From Alphaproteobacteria bacterium (GTDB lineage: Bacteria; Pseudomonadota; Alphaproteobacteria; WRAU01; Hepatincolaceae), in contig CANHGT010000009.1 in assembly GCA_947460385.1 (NCBI GenBank), positions 1 to 32,534 on the forward strand: a DNA stretch of 32,534 bases, read 5' to 3'. A program made the translations under genes and the position numbers. Each line of letters starts with the position of its first letter. Positions within the stretch are counted from its first letter, which is position 1. Under the pieces are notes generated by a model, which saw only the letters and a list, made by a program, of their open reading frames with translations, searched no databases and was not told where the DNA came from. Below, piece after piece: positions 25,123-32,534 of the stretch.

Positions 25123-25651
25123 AATCCCCCCAATAATTGGATGTAATTGTTTTTATATTTACCCCTAAATGATTTAATAGGGAATCTTCTTGTTGTTGCA
25201 TTACAGATGCATCTAAATGATTCAAATGGTCATAACCTAATAAATGTAATAAGCCGTGAACACATAATCTTTTAAGATGATCGGTAAAATCTATTTGAGA
25301 TAACTCTGATTCGTTTAAACAAGTATTTAGTGAAATAATAATCATTCCTAAATCTATGGGCATAGAATTTGATATATTTTGCAATTCTGCCAAATTATAA
25401 TATTGCAAAGAGAGTACATTGGTAGATTTATTCATATTTCTAAATTTTAGATTATACTTGCTCATTAAATTATCATCAACCAGCATAACCTCTATAAAAA
25501 CATACGAATCATATAAATGAGCTAATTTTACATTTTCCCTGAATATAAAACTTAAAGAATCAATCAATATTTTATTTACTATTTGCTTTAAGGCAGATAG
25601 GTTAGACCTAAAGGCTTTAACTTGCCTAGCTGATATACTTACTTCAAACAT
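25109..25651 (-). CDS. ybeY: Endoribonuclease YbeY (16S rRNA maturation)
   Basis: YbeY is a zinc-dependent RNase involved in 16S rRNA 3'-end processing and 70S quality control. The 180-residue protein has the metal motif H132-x3-H136-x5-H142 in HGLLHLLGYDH, the upstream MNKSTNVLSLQY (family 'N..YR..d..TDVLSFP'), and LGMIIISLNTC. Here the residue after TDV-like 'STNVLS' is diverged but the zinc ligands are intact. The usual phoH-like neighbour is absent. Instead the secretion adaptor gene ends 14 bases upstream, and the ATG has no strong ribosome site, suggesting dependence on upstream translation. Confidence 0.9.
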   Translation of the reverse strand: MFEVSISARQVKAFRSNLSALKQIVNKILIDSLSFIFRENVKLAHLYDSYVFIEVMLVDDNLMSKYNLKFRNMNKSTNVLSLQYYNLAELQNISNSMPIDLGMIIISLNTCLNESELSQIDFTDHLKRLCVHGLLHLLGYDHLNHLDASVMQQQEDSLLNHLGVNIKTITSNYWGDYDGT

Positions 25652-25665
25652 TGATTTATTTCATA

Positions 25666-26928
25666 TTAAGGCTCAGACAAGGCATTATTAAAAACCCTTA
25701 AAATAGGTTTCATTATATAACTCATAACCGTTCTTTCTCCTGAAACTATATCTACTTCGGCAACCATACCAGGATAAATAGGTTTACCGCCTCCAAATCC
25801 TTTAGTAGTAGATTCAATTTTTACTGCATAATAAGGCATACGAGTACCTTCATCCATAAAAGTATCACCACTAATATCTACTATATTGCCTTTTAATTGA
25901 CCATAAATAGAAGAATCATATGCTGTAACTTTAATATTAACTTCTTGACCGTTCCATATTCTTCCCCTATCTTGAGGCATAATACTAGCTTCTACTAATA
26001 ACATTTCATTACTTGGAATAATTTCAGCTATTGTTTCACCCGCCTTGATAATACCACCTATTGTATTATACTGCAATGCTTTTACTACTCCATCTACAGG
26101 AGAGACAATATCTGTTCTGCTTACCCTATCCATATTTGCACTAATATTTTCTTTTAGTTTTTCAATTTCAATTAAAGTAGAAGAAAGCTCTGTTTGAATA
26201 TCTACTAACATTTTAGATTTAGACTCATCTAATCTACTCGATGCTTCGCCAATTGATTTTTCAGTACTAATCATTCTATTTTGCAAATCTTCTAAATCTG
26301 TTAATAAGTTTTGGGTTCGTAATCTAGAATCAATCAGTTCTTTTTGTGAACCTGCACCACTTTTAACAATACGTTCTAAAATATCTTGCTGTTCTTTAGT
26401 AAATTGATATTGCAACTGTAAATTTTTAGTTCTAGCTCTTTCTTCTTGCAATTGTAATCTACGCAGATCTATTTGTTGATCTAACACGGAAAGGGAGTTG
26501 TGAAAATTTTCTTTTCTTTGTAAAAATAATTTCTTTTCATTTTCAACTATATTTGGAACTTTTTCAACTATTTCACTAGGAAATTGTATTTCTTCTCCGC
26601 CTACTAATTCTGTTCTTAGGCGTGCTTCTGTGGCCAATTTTGCATACAAATTAATTTGTAATTCGGTTAAACTAGAAAGAGCAAATTCATTTTTAATGCG
26701 GTAAATTAATTGCCCTTCTTTAACTTGTTGCCCCTGCTTTACTGCAATTTCAGATACTATACCACCTTCTAAATGTTGAATTTGCTTAACTTGTCCTGAT
26801 GGAACAATTTTACCTTGACCCCTAACAAATTCACCCACTTTCATTAATGAAGCCCATAAAATAAACACTACAACCATTAAAAATATAGGAAAAGCAAAAA
26901 CCTGATAATGAAACTTACTTAAATTCAT
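25666..26928 (-). CDS. HlyD-family type I secretion periplasmic adaptor
   Basis: The adaptor links the inner-membrane ABC exporter to an outer-membrane TolC-like channel. The 420-residue protein has a short cytoplasmic tail and one membrane helix (about 10-30), then the first lipoyl half (GKIVPSGQVKQIQHLEGGIVSEI, VKQGQQVKEGQLI at about 40-82). A long coiled coil follows (about 95-265, rich in L, Q, E and R), then the second lipoyl half (DIVSPVDGVVKAL), the beta-barrel, and the conserved C-terminal PGMVAEVDIVSGERTVMSYIMKPI. This fits HlyD/LapC closely. GGAG lies five bases before the ATG. It is 15 bases after the ABC gene and just upstream of ybeY. No TolC gene is in view. Confidence 0.94.
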   Translation of the reverse strand: MNLSKFHYQVFAFPIFLMVVVFILWASLMKVGEFVRGQGKIVPSGQVKQIQHLEGGIVSEIAVKQGQQVKEGQLIYRIKNEFALSSLTELQINLYAKLATEARLRTELVGGEEIQFPSEIVEKVPNIVENEKKLFLQRKENFHNSLSVLDQQIDLRRLQLQEERARTKNLQLQYQFTKEQQDILERIVKSGAGSQKELIDSRLRTQNLLTDLEDLQNRMISTEKSIGEASSRLDESKSKMLVDIQTELSSTLIEIEKLKENISANMDRVSRTDIVSPVDGVVKALQYNTIGGIIKAGETIAEIIPSNEMLLVEASIMPQDRGRIWNGQEVNIKVTAYDSSIYGQLKGNIVDISGDTFMDEGTRMPYYAVKIESTTKGFGGGKPIYPGMVAEVDIVSGERTVMSYIMKPILRVFNNALSEP

Positions 26929-26943
26929 AATAACTCCTATCCC

Positions 26944-29112
26944 TTAAACAGTTTTTTTACTTTGCAACATTGCTATAACTTTTTCCTTAGTATCATCTAC
27001 TACAACTGTAGAATTATCTATTAATAGCACCCTCTCTACCAAATTAAGTTGGGTTGGTTTATGTGTAATTAATATAAAGGTTTTATCTACGACATACTTA
27101 CGAATGTTCTCCATAAATGTTGCTTCAAGCGAAGTATCCATTCCATTTGTTGGCTCATCTAACATTAAGATAGGAGGATCCATTAATATTGCCCTAGCTA
27201 ATGCTATAATTTGTTGCTGTCCTCCTGATAAGTTTCTACCCATTTCTTGTACTACCATGTCATCTCCCTTGCCAGATAACGCAGTAATTAGCTTTACCCC
27301 TGCTAAATCACAGGCTTTTTGATATTGTTCTTCTGACACATTAGTACCATTCATCATAATATTTTCCCTTACCGTACCATGAAAAAAGAAAGATTTTTGT
27401 GGCATAAAGCCAACAGAAGAACGTAGCTCACTAATATGAATATTGTTAATATCAATCCCATCTAATTGTACTTCTCCACTATTGTTAAAATCTAGCCCTA
27501 ATAACAAACGAGTAATTGTACTTTTTCCTGCACCTGTTTTACCAATAATTGCTACTTTATCTTTAGCTTTAATTGTAAAACTACACTTATTTAAAATAGG
27601 TTGTTTCATAGAAGGGTAAAAGAAGGTTACATCTTTAAAGGTAATTTCTCCTTTAAATGGTGCCTTTGCTCCATAGTTCTCTGTTTCATCTTCCATAGGA
27701 GAATTAACAATTTTTTCTAAATGACGTAAAGTATTTTGAATAGAGCGATATCTAACTATCAGCCCTGCAAAAGCTATTACTGTACTCATAATTCTAGATA
27801 CAACCGTACTTGAGGCAATAAGACCACCTGTAGTCATTGAATTATTTGATATTTCAAAAACCCCAACCACCACAATAATAATTGTAACTACATTCATAAT
27901 CCACAAAGAGAAATTTGTAGATATATTCACCCATAAGTTATAATTATAATGTGAACGATATGCTTTATCTAAAACTCTACGCCACTTAGATAAAATTTTT
28001 CCAATATAATTAAAAGTTTTAATACTTTCAATTCCTGCAACAGTTTCTATAAGCATTCCATTTTTGTTTTGATCTTCATTTAACATGCCAGCATGATTCT
28101 TCTGCATTGGCACTTGGAAAAAAATATTTGCCATAAAAACTATAAAAGATGCTACAAGTGCTACTAGCAACATAGTGGGAGAAATTACAAACAATAATAT
28201 TAAAAACATAAGTAAGAATGGTAAATCTATTAAGCTTGGAATAAACCGAGAAAAATAAAATTCTCTTACCATAGAGAGTTCTTTAAATAAAGAATTTTTT
28301 GCTCCATTACTTAAATTTAGCCCCGTACCTTTCATGTTTAAAAGCTTACTAAGTAAAACTTGGTCTACCTCATTGCCAATATTTAAAGAAATATAATCGG
28401 TTAAATATGATTTAATAATTTTAAAAATAAAATCAAAAAAATACATAGTTAGCATACCAAAGGCTAGCACCAACAAAGTAGAAATAGCGTAGTTTGGAAC
28501 TATTCTATCATAAACATTCATTGTAAAGAATGGACTTATTAATGCAAATAAACTAATAAAAAAACTAATAACAATAATTTCAACAAATACAACTTTAAAT
28601 TTACCGATAGAACTAAATAAGAAACCTGTACGCCTTAAAAATGAAGATACAGATAAATCTTCTTCATAAAAAAAGATAGTATAGCCTGTATACTGATGAA
28701 CGAAATCCTCTGGTTTGAAAACTTCATCGCTTTGGGTGACAGGATTGTAACCTTCATTATCATCTAATATTGTATAGCTTTGCTTTTTAGACAACAAGGC
28801 TATGCAAGGGCCTGTTTTAATATCTAAAATATTAATTCTACGTAATTCAGCTACAAGACCAATTTTTTGTGCTAATGCCATAATATCTACAGTGCTAATG
28901 CCTAAATTTTCCATTGGCACATTAGAATATAAAATTTCAGGGCTAACTTTCTTATTAAAAGCTTTAATAATTCTTTCAAATGCTAAACGTAACTCTACGC
29001 TAGAACTATCTGAACCTGCATCTTTCATTTCTACCTTAAGTTCTTCTTTAGGTGCAGTAGAAAGGTTAGTAGAAAGATCTTGCTTTATATTCTCATTTTT
29101 GTCGTCTTGCAT
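26944..29112 (-). CDS. Type I secretion ABC transporter (permease-ATPase, LapB/HlyB type)
   Basis: This 722-residue exporter energises one-step secretion of unfolded proteins. It has an acidic N-terminal tail (1-35). A C39-like region follows (about 38-150, STVDIMALAQKIGLVAELR, GPCIALLSKKQSYTIL). It lacks the catalytic cysteine at the start of a true peptidase, so it is a substrate-recognition domain rather than a leader protease. Six membrane helices (about 170-440) precede the ATPase. Walker A is GKTGAGKST from 524, signature LSGGQQQ from 628, Walker B ILMLDE with D652-E653, and H-loop ITHKPT. GGA six bases before the ATG supports the start. A repeat-rich 129-base region separates it from the giant coiled-coil gene. 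Confidence 0.94.
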   Translation of the reverse strand: MQDDKNENIKQDLSTNLSTAPKEELKVEMKDAGSDSSSVELRLAFERIIKAFNKKVSPEILYSNVPMENLGISTVDIMALAQKIGLVAELRRINILDIKTGPCIALLSKKQSYTILDDNEGYNPVTQSDEVFKPEDFVHQYTGYTIFFYEEDLSVSSFLRRTGFLFSSIGKFKVVFVEIIVISFFISLFALISPFFTMNVYDRIVPNYAISTLLVLAFGMLTMYFFDFIFKIIKSYLTDYISLNIGNEVDQVLLSKLLNMKGTGLNLSNGAKNSLFKELSMVREFYFSRFIPSLIDLPFLLMFLILLFVISPTMLLVALVASFIVFMANIFFQVPMQKNHAGMLNEDQNKNGMLIETVAGIESIKTFNYIGKILSKWRRVLDKAYRSHYNYNLWVNISTNFSLWIMNVVTIIIVVVGVFEISNNSMTTGGLIASSTVVSRIMSTVIAFAGLIVRYRSIQNTLRHLEKIVNSPMEDETENYGAKAPFKGEITFKDVTFFYPSMKQPILNKCSFTIKAKDKVAIIGKTGAGKSTITRLLLGLDFNNSGEVQLDGIDINNIHISELRSSVGFMPQKSFFFHGTVRENIMMNGTNVSEEQYQKACDLAGVKLITALSGKGDDMVVQEMGRNLSGGQQQIIALARAILMDPPILMLDEPTNGMDTSLEATFMENIRKYVVDKTFILITHKPTQLNLVERVLLIDNSTVVVDDTKEKVIAMLQSKKTV

Positions 29113-29146
29113 TGCATATCCACTACTTGTAATTTTAATAATACCA

Positions 29147-29205
29147 CATAAATATTACATAAATTTTTAATCCTATAAAGCAAAAAATCCTATCATAAAT
29201 TTTTA
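29147..29205. repeat. Ordered direct repeats flanking the predicted secretion-operon promoter
   Basis: CATAAAT occurs at 29147, 29158 and 29194; the last two extend to the 12-base CATAAATTTTTA. AATCCTAT occurs at 29169-29176 and 29186-29193. The order is A, A, B, spacer, B, A, all in direct orientation, and the first two A copies are 11 bases apart, one helical turn. The putative -35 lies between the two B copies and the -10 overlaps an A copy, as operators would. Confidence 0.6.
29154..29183 (-). promoter_or_regulatory. Possible promoter for the type I secretion genes
   Basis: On the minus strand TTGCTT (29183-29178) is followed after 18 bases by TGTAAT (29159-29154), five of six matches to the -10 consensus. 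A start near 29147 gives a leader of about 35 bases to the ABC transporter ATG. Confidence 0.4.
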
Positions 29206-29241
29206 TTTTAACAGTAGAATTTTCTTAGCATTAATAATCTA

Positions 29242-32200
29242 TTAATCTTCTTTTTTACTGTCTACTTTCTGATTAATTGCCTGACCAATTTGCTTCATAT
29301 TAGCAAGAATATCTATTTTCTTACCTTGTGGAATTACGGTAGATATTTCACTGTTCATAGATTGAAAAGGTAGTGCTACATCATCTCTCTTAACTACTTT
29401 TTGTTTGCTTTCATATAAGTTTAATAATTTATCAAATTCATTTTTCATAATATTTTCAACATTTTTACTATCTTTAGATAAAGTCTCTTCTAGCTTCTTG
29501 TTACTTAATAACAATGATTCATACTGGCTATTGTAATCTTGCACCACATTATTTAATGTCTGTGAAACATCTTCAATCTTTTTAGCAATACTGACAACTT
29601 CTGCATTGTCTAAAGAATTATCTTTTACTTGCGCACTTTGCAAGTGTAATTTTAAATTCATTAATTCATTTTTTAATGATGAAACCTCATTTTGCTTTTC
29701 ACTAATATCATCAAGAATTGTTTTTAAATCTGATGATTGATTATTACTTGCTAGCAACGACATAATTTCTAATTTAAAACTATTCAAATTGTCATTAATA
29801 TGATCTTCCCTTGATAATAACTTATGCACATTATCAGAAAGCCTAATTAGAATATTGCCATCTATATTGCTTGCAGAATCACTAGATAATTTTTTAAATT
29901 GTTCACCTATGGAAAATAACGTATCCTTCAACTCTATTTGTTGATCTTTAATTTTTTTGATATCTACATTCATTAAATTAAAATCTATGCTTGAATCAAC
30001 TTTGTCCAATTGGTTATACTTGCTGAAAAAATCATTTAACACATTATTTCTAGCATTGATGTTGTTTAACAAATTGTAAATATCTTTCAATAAATCATCA
30101 TAAGATCCACTATTTACATTTTGAAAATTAGATATTTTGTTTAAAACATCTGTTTGTTGCTCTTCTAATTTTGATAAAATAGAAAAATTCTGATTAAATA
30201 AAGTTCGTACATGCTCATTATTTTCAATATTAACATTGCGACTATCTGCAGATGATTCTTTGTATAACGTTATAACTTCTTCTTGATTCTTAATTATATC
30301 TTCCACATTCACAAATAATCTTTTAAAAGATTCTTTTAAATCACTAGATTTCATTGAATAGATTGCTTGGAAGACATCATGTAGTAAACTTTTAGTATCA
30401 TTAGAATCTTGTTGCAGTTTGTGTAAGTAATAAGAAACACTATCAACACTATCTTGTTGCTCTTGCACTGCTTCTAACAGCTTACCATGCACTTCTCTTG
30501 CATTCTCTAGCTCTTCGGTAGTTTTAGTGTAAAAAATATCCTGATTAGACTTCATTTCTGATAATAAAGCAGAGTATAGGCTATCTTGATTAACTAATTT
30601 ACTGGTAAAAGAAACATTTTCATCTACATATAATTGTTGCAGATGATCTGTTTGATTCTTAATATCTAGCAATAATTGATACATATCATGCTTGCTAGAT
30701 TTACCATCACTAATTATATTATTTAATTTTTCTTGCTTATCTTTCAATTCATTAACAGCATTCATAGTATCTATAGATACCACCTCTAATGTCTTACTAG
30801 TTACTTTATTATCTAATTCTTTCAACAAATTATTTTGATAAGATTGTTGCACAGATAAATCTTTTATGTGATGCAACATTTCAGATTGATCATCATTAAA
30901 AGATTTTAAATAGATATCATAGTTTTTTTTTATATCATTCAATATGTTACTGTTGTTATCTTTATCTTGTAATTTATCATTGAGCCTAGCAATGCTATGT
31001 ATAACTTCCAGCAACTGCTTATTGCTATCATTAAATTTATTTAATGAATCTATTTTTAACTCATAACTCAATGATTTCACTTGGTCTAAAATATTATGTA
31101 ACACTTGTTCTTGCTTATCATCTACATTATTGCTATTGCTATTTTCAGAAACCAATGAGTTCATAATTTTATATTGCATAACATCTTTTATAATGCCATC
31201 ATATCCATTTGAATTAGCAGATATAATGTGCGGTGAAACAGAATCATTATTTTTATTAATTAAATTAGAAACCATTAAATTCAACATTACAGACGATAAA
31301 TCATCTTTAGGGCTACTTTTAGCTTCCACTAACTTTTCTATAGCACCCATTAAACTTTTTGTTGTATTATCTTGATCTTTTGTTATTATGCTATTTTTTA
31401 ACCTTTCAATAGAATTGCTTAAAACATTGCTATCTGAATTGTTATCCTTAGAATGTAAACTACTTTTTAATTGAGTCATTTCTTCAAGGAGCTTAGCATA
31501 TTTATCATCTTGTTTATGATTCTGTTCTTTTATATGCTTTAGTTCATTTAACAATAAATCGTACTCTTTGCTAACATGAGGTAAGTTTAATGATGTAGAA
31601 TCAGAATCTTTGCTAATAATTGCTTCTTTGAGGGAATCAATTTTTTCTAATAAATTAACATTGCTGTGAAACTCTTTTAATGATTGCACCTCGTTCTTCA
31701 CATCAACCATAGCTCTATTAATATCTTGATCTAACAAGGTGTTGTCTTTAATCTTTACTGCACTATTATTGCCAGAGATTATATCTTCTAGTTTGGCAAT
31801 ACGGTCTAATAGAACTCTATCATCATTGTGTTGCTTAATATTGTTCAGTTCATTTACAATATTATTATAGGATGCGTCTCTATTAGTAAGTTGATTATCT
31901 ATATTGCTCTTATTAATTTTGTCATGCAATAAGTCAAGCTTCATTTCTAAGTTGTTATGATGCAAACTATTATTAAGCTTGATGTATTCTTGGGAATTAT
32001 CTACAGCAGGCTGAGAGATAACTTCTTTCACTTGTGGAGATACTGACATTGAATACTTATAGGCATCAGATATTTTATCTTTCAGATGTTCTAATTCTTT
32101 AGATATAGATATTAATAAGTCTCTATCATTGTTACGACTGTTTAATGCGTGGCGTAAATCATTTAATTCACTAGCAAATTGAAGATCTACATCTTTTCTG

Positions 32201-32534
32201 TTTAAATCATTAAACAGGCGTACAGCTTGATCGTAATGAGTGCCTGTTGCGGTTTCACTTACTTTATTATTTTGTGATCTATTTTCATAATCATTAGCTA
32301 TTTTGTTTTGTAGATTCTCTAAATTTCTTGTTACATTTAATAATGCTTCTCTATCTCTGCTATAATCTATGTCTCTTCTACTTAATTCTCTACGTACATC
32401 ATTAAGTTCACTCGCAAAATGATTGCCTGAATCTTTATTCATTAATGTACTTACTGTTTGCAATAGTTGATCTTGGGTTAAGCCTACTGGTTGTCTTTCA
32501 TGAAAACTATCCCTGTTTGTATAATCACTTGCTA
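29242..32534 (-). CDS. Giant coiled-coil repeat protein, N-terminal end beyond window
   Basis: I do not recognise the family. The frame stays open to the window edge, so this is a C-terminal fragment of 1096 residues; the TTG at 32463 is internal. It is almost entirely predicted alpha-helical coiled coil (heptads rich in L, I, N, D, S, K, E), with no hydrophobic membrane segment, no cysteine and no tryptophan, and few glycines and prolines. The first visible part has tandem repeats of 80 residues: FASELNDVRRELSRRD and FASELNDLRHALNSRN recur 240 bases apart. More degenerate copies follow (VNELNNIKQHNDDRVLLDRI, LNELKHIKEQNHKQDDKYAK). The C-terminus is basic/acidic mixed (ending KVDSKKED) and lacks RTX glycine-rich nonapeptides. 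It lies upstream of the type I secretion genes. It could be a secreted substrate, an intracellular scaffold or a filament protein. Confidence 0.75.
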   Translation of the reverse strand, partial: ASDYTNRDSFHERQPVGLTQDQLLQTVSTLMNKDSGNHFASELNDVRRELSRRDIDYSRDREALLNVTRNLENLQNKIANDYENRSQNNKVSETATGTHYDQAVRLFNDLNRKDVDLQFASELNDLRHALNSRNNDRDLLISISKELEHLKDKISDAYKYSMSVSPQVKEVISQPAVDNSQEYIKLNNSLHHNNLEMKLDLLHDKINKSNIDNQLTNRDASYNNIVNELNNIKQHNDDRVLLDRIAKLEDIISGNNSAVKIKDNTLLDQDINRAMVDVKNEVQSLKEFHSNVNLLEKIDSLKEAIISKDSDSTSLNLPHVSKEYDLLLNELKHIKEQNHKQDDKYAKLLEEMTQLKSSLHSKDNNSDSNVLSNSIERLKNSIITKDQDNTTKSLMGAIEKLVEAKSSPKDDLSSVMLNLMVSNLINKNNDSVSPHIISANSNGYDGIIKDVMQYKIMNSLVSENSNSNNVDDKQEQVLHNILDQVKSLSYELKIDSLNKFNDSNKQLLEVIHSIARLNDKLQDKDNNSNILNDIKKNYDIYLKSFNDDQSEMLHHIKDLSVQQSYQNNLLKELDNKVTSKTLEVVSIDTMNAVNELKDKQEKLNNIISDGKSSKHDMYQLLLDIKNQTDHLQQLYVDENVSFTSKLVNQDSLYSALLSEMKSNQDIFYTKTTEELENAREVHGKLLEAVQEQQDSVDSVSYYLHKLQQDSNDTKSLLHDVFQAIYSMKSSDLKESFKRLFVNVEDIIKNQEEVITLYKESSADSRNVNIENNEHVRTLFNQNFSILSKLEEQQTDVLNKISNFQNVNSGSYDDLLKDIYNLLNNINARNNVLNDFFSKYNQLDKVDSSIDFNLMNVDIKKIKDQQIELKDTLFSIGEQFKKLSSDSASNIDGNILIRLSDNVHKLLSREDHINDNLNSFKLEIMSLLASNNQSSDLKTILDDISEKQNEVSSLKNELMNLKLHLQSAQVKDNSLDNAEVVSIAKKIEDVSQTLNNVVQDYNSQYESLLLSNKKLEETLSKDSKNVENIMKNEFDKLLNLYESKQKVVKRDDVALPFQSMNSEISTVIPQGKKIDILANMKQIGQAINQKVDSKKED
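32161..32471 (-). repeat. 80-residue (240-bp) tandem repeats at the window-edge end of the giant gene
   Basis: The stretch coding for FASELND starts around 32421 and recurs around 32181, exactly 240 bases apart. Related flanking residues (D-Q-x(5)-LxxKD before it, RD-x-L-L-x3-x-x-L-E-x-L-x-x-K-I after it) are seen in both units. The visible copies are diverged at the DNA level, so they are old. Further copies probably lie upstream of the window edge. Confidence 0.7.

Noticed and set aside
29242-29400. RTX or adhesin secretion signal at the C-terminus of the giant protein
   Set aside because: No glycine-aspartate nonapeptides or glycine-rich C-terminal domain are present; the end is Lys/Asp/Glu-rich, so no signal can be claimed.
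32461-32463. TTG as the start of the giant coiled-coil gene
   Set aside because: The frame continues without a stop to the window edge and the repeat pattern extends through it, so the gene is truncated by the window.

Overview
The window is AT-rich (roughly 30% G+C by eye), densely coded, and reads as the chromosome of an alphaproteobacterium with a small or compacted genome. Three things point there. First, a long minus-strand block has the classic alphaproteobacterial order ybeY-corC-lnt-XRE regulator-metK-trmB-rimP-nusA-infB-rbfA-truB-rpsO-pnp. Second, there is a clear CcrM-type GANTC methyltransferase. Third, prs lies next to pgeF. CcrM argues against most Rickettsiales despite the base composition; I cannot name the genus. 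TGA is used as a stop, so the code looks standard. No rRNA, phage, IS element or CRISPR array is visible.

Layout. Positions 1-1614 hold the 3' part of polA (+). It converges on a Trm112-like gene (-). A tRNA-Gly(GCC) follows on the + strand and runs almost directly into a GT-D-fold glycosyltransferase gene carrying a perfect in-frame 42-bp tandem duplication. Positions 9015 down to 3176 (-) form a tight, partly overlapping operon: membrane-anchored solute-binding protein, GT4 glycosyltransferase, GT2 glycosyltransferase, ccrM, pgeF, prs. It mixes surface-glycan synthesis with core nucleotide metabolism and DNA methylation. rnd (+) diverges from it behind a near-consensus promoter.

Positions 20215 down to 10490 (-) form the translation/RNA operon rimP-nusA-infB-rbfA-truB-rpsO-pnp plus a flavin oxidoreductase. 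Its leader contains a near-consensus promoter followed by an intrinsic-terminator hairpin, so attenuation is plausible. trmB and metK lie upstream with their own terminators, preceded by the XRE regulator, lnt, corC and ybeY.

Positions 29112 down to 25666 (-) encode a type I secretion ABC transporter and its HlyD adaptor, feeding directly into ybeY. Upstream of them, and running off the window edge, is a giant coiled-coil protein. Its 1096 visible residues contain no cysteine and no tryptophan, and it carries 80-residue tandem repeats. The giant protein, the secretion pair and the repeat-studded promoter between them are the best candidate for something undescribed. No gene-free stretch exceeds about 165 bases; the two longest (3027-3175 and 10326-10489) each hold a long imperfect hairpin.
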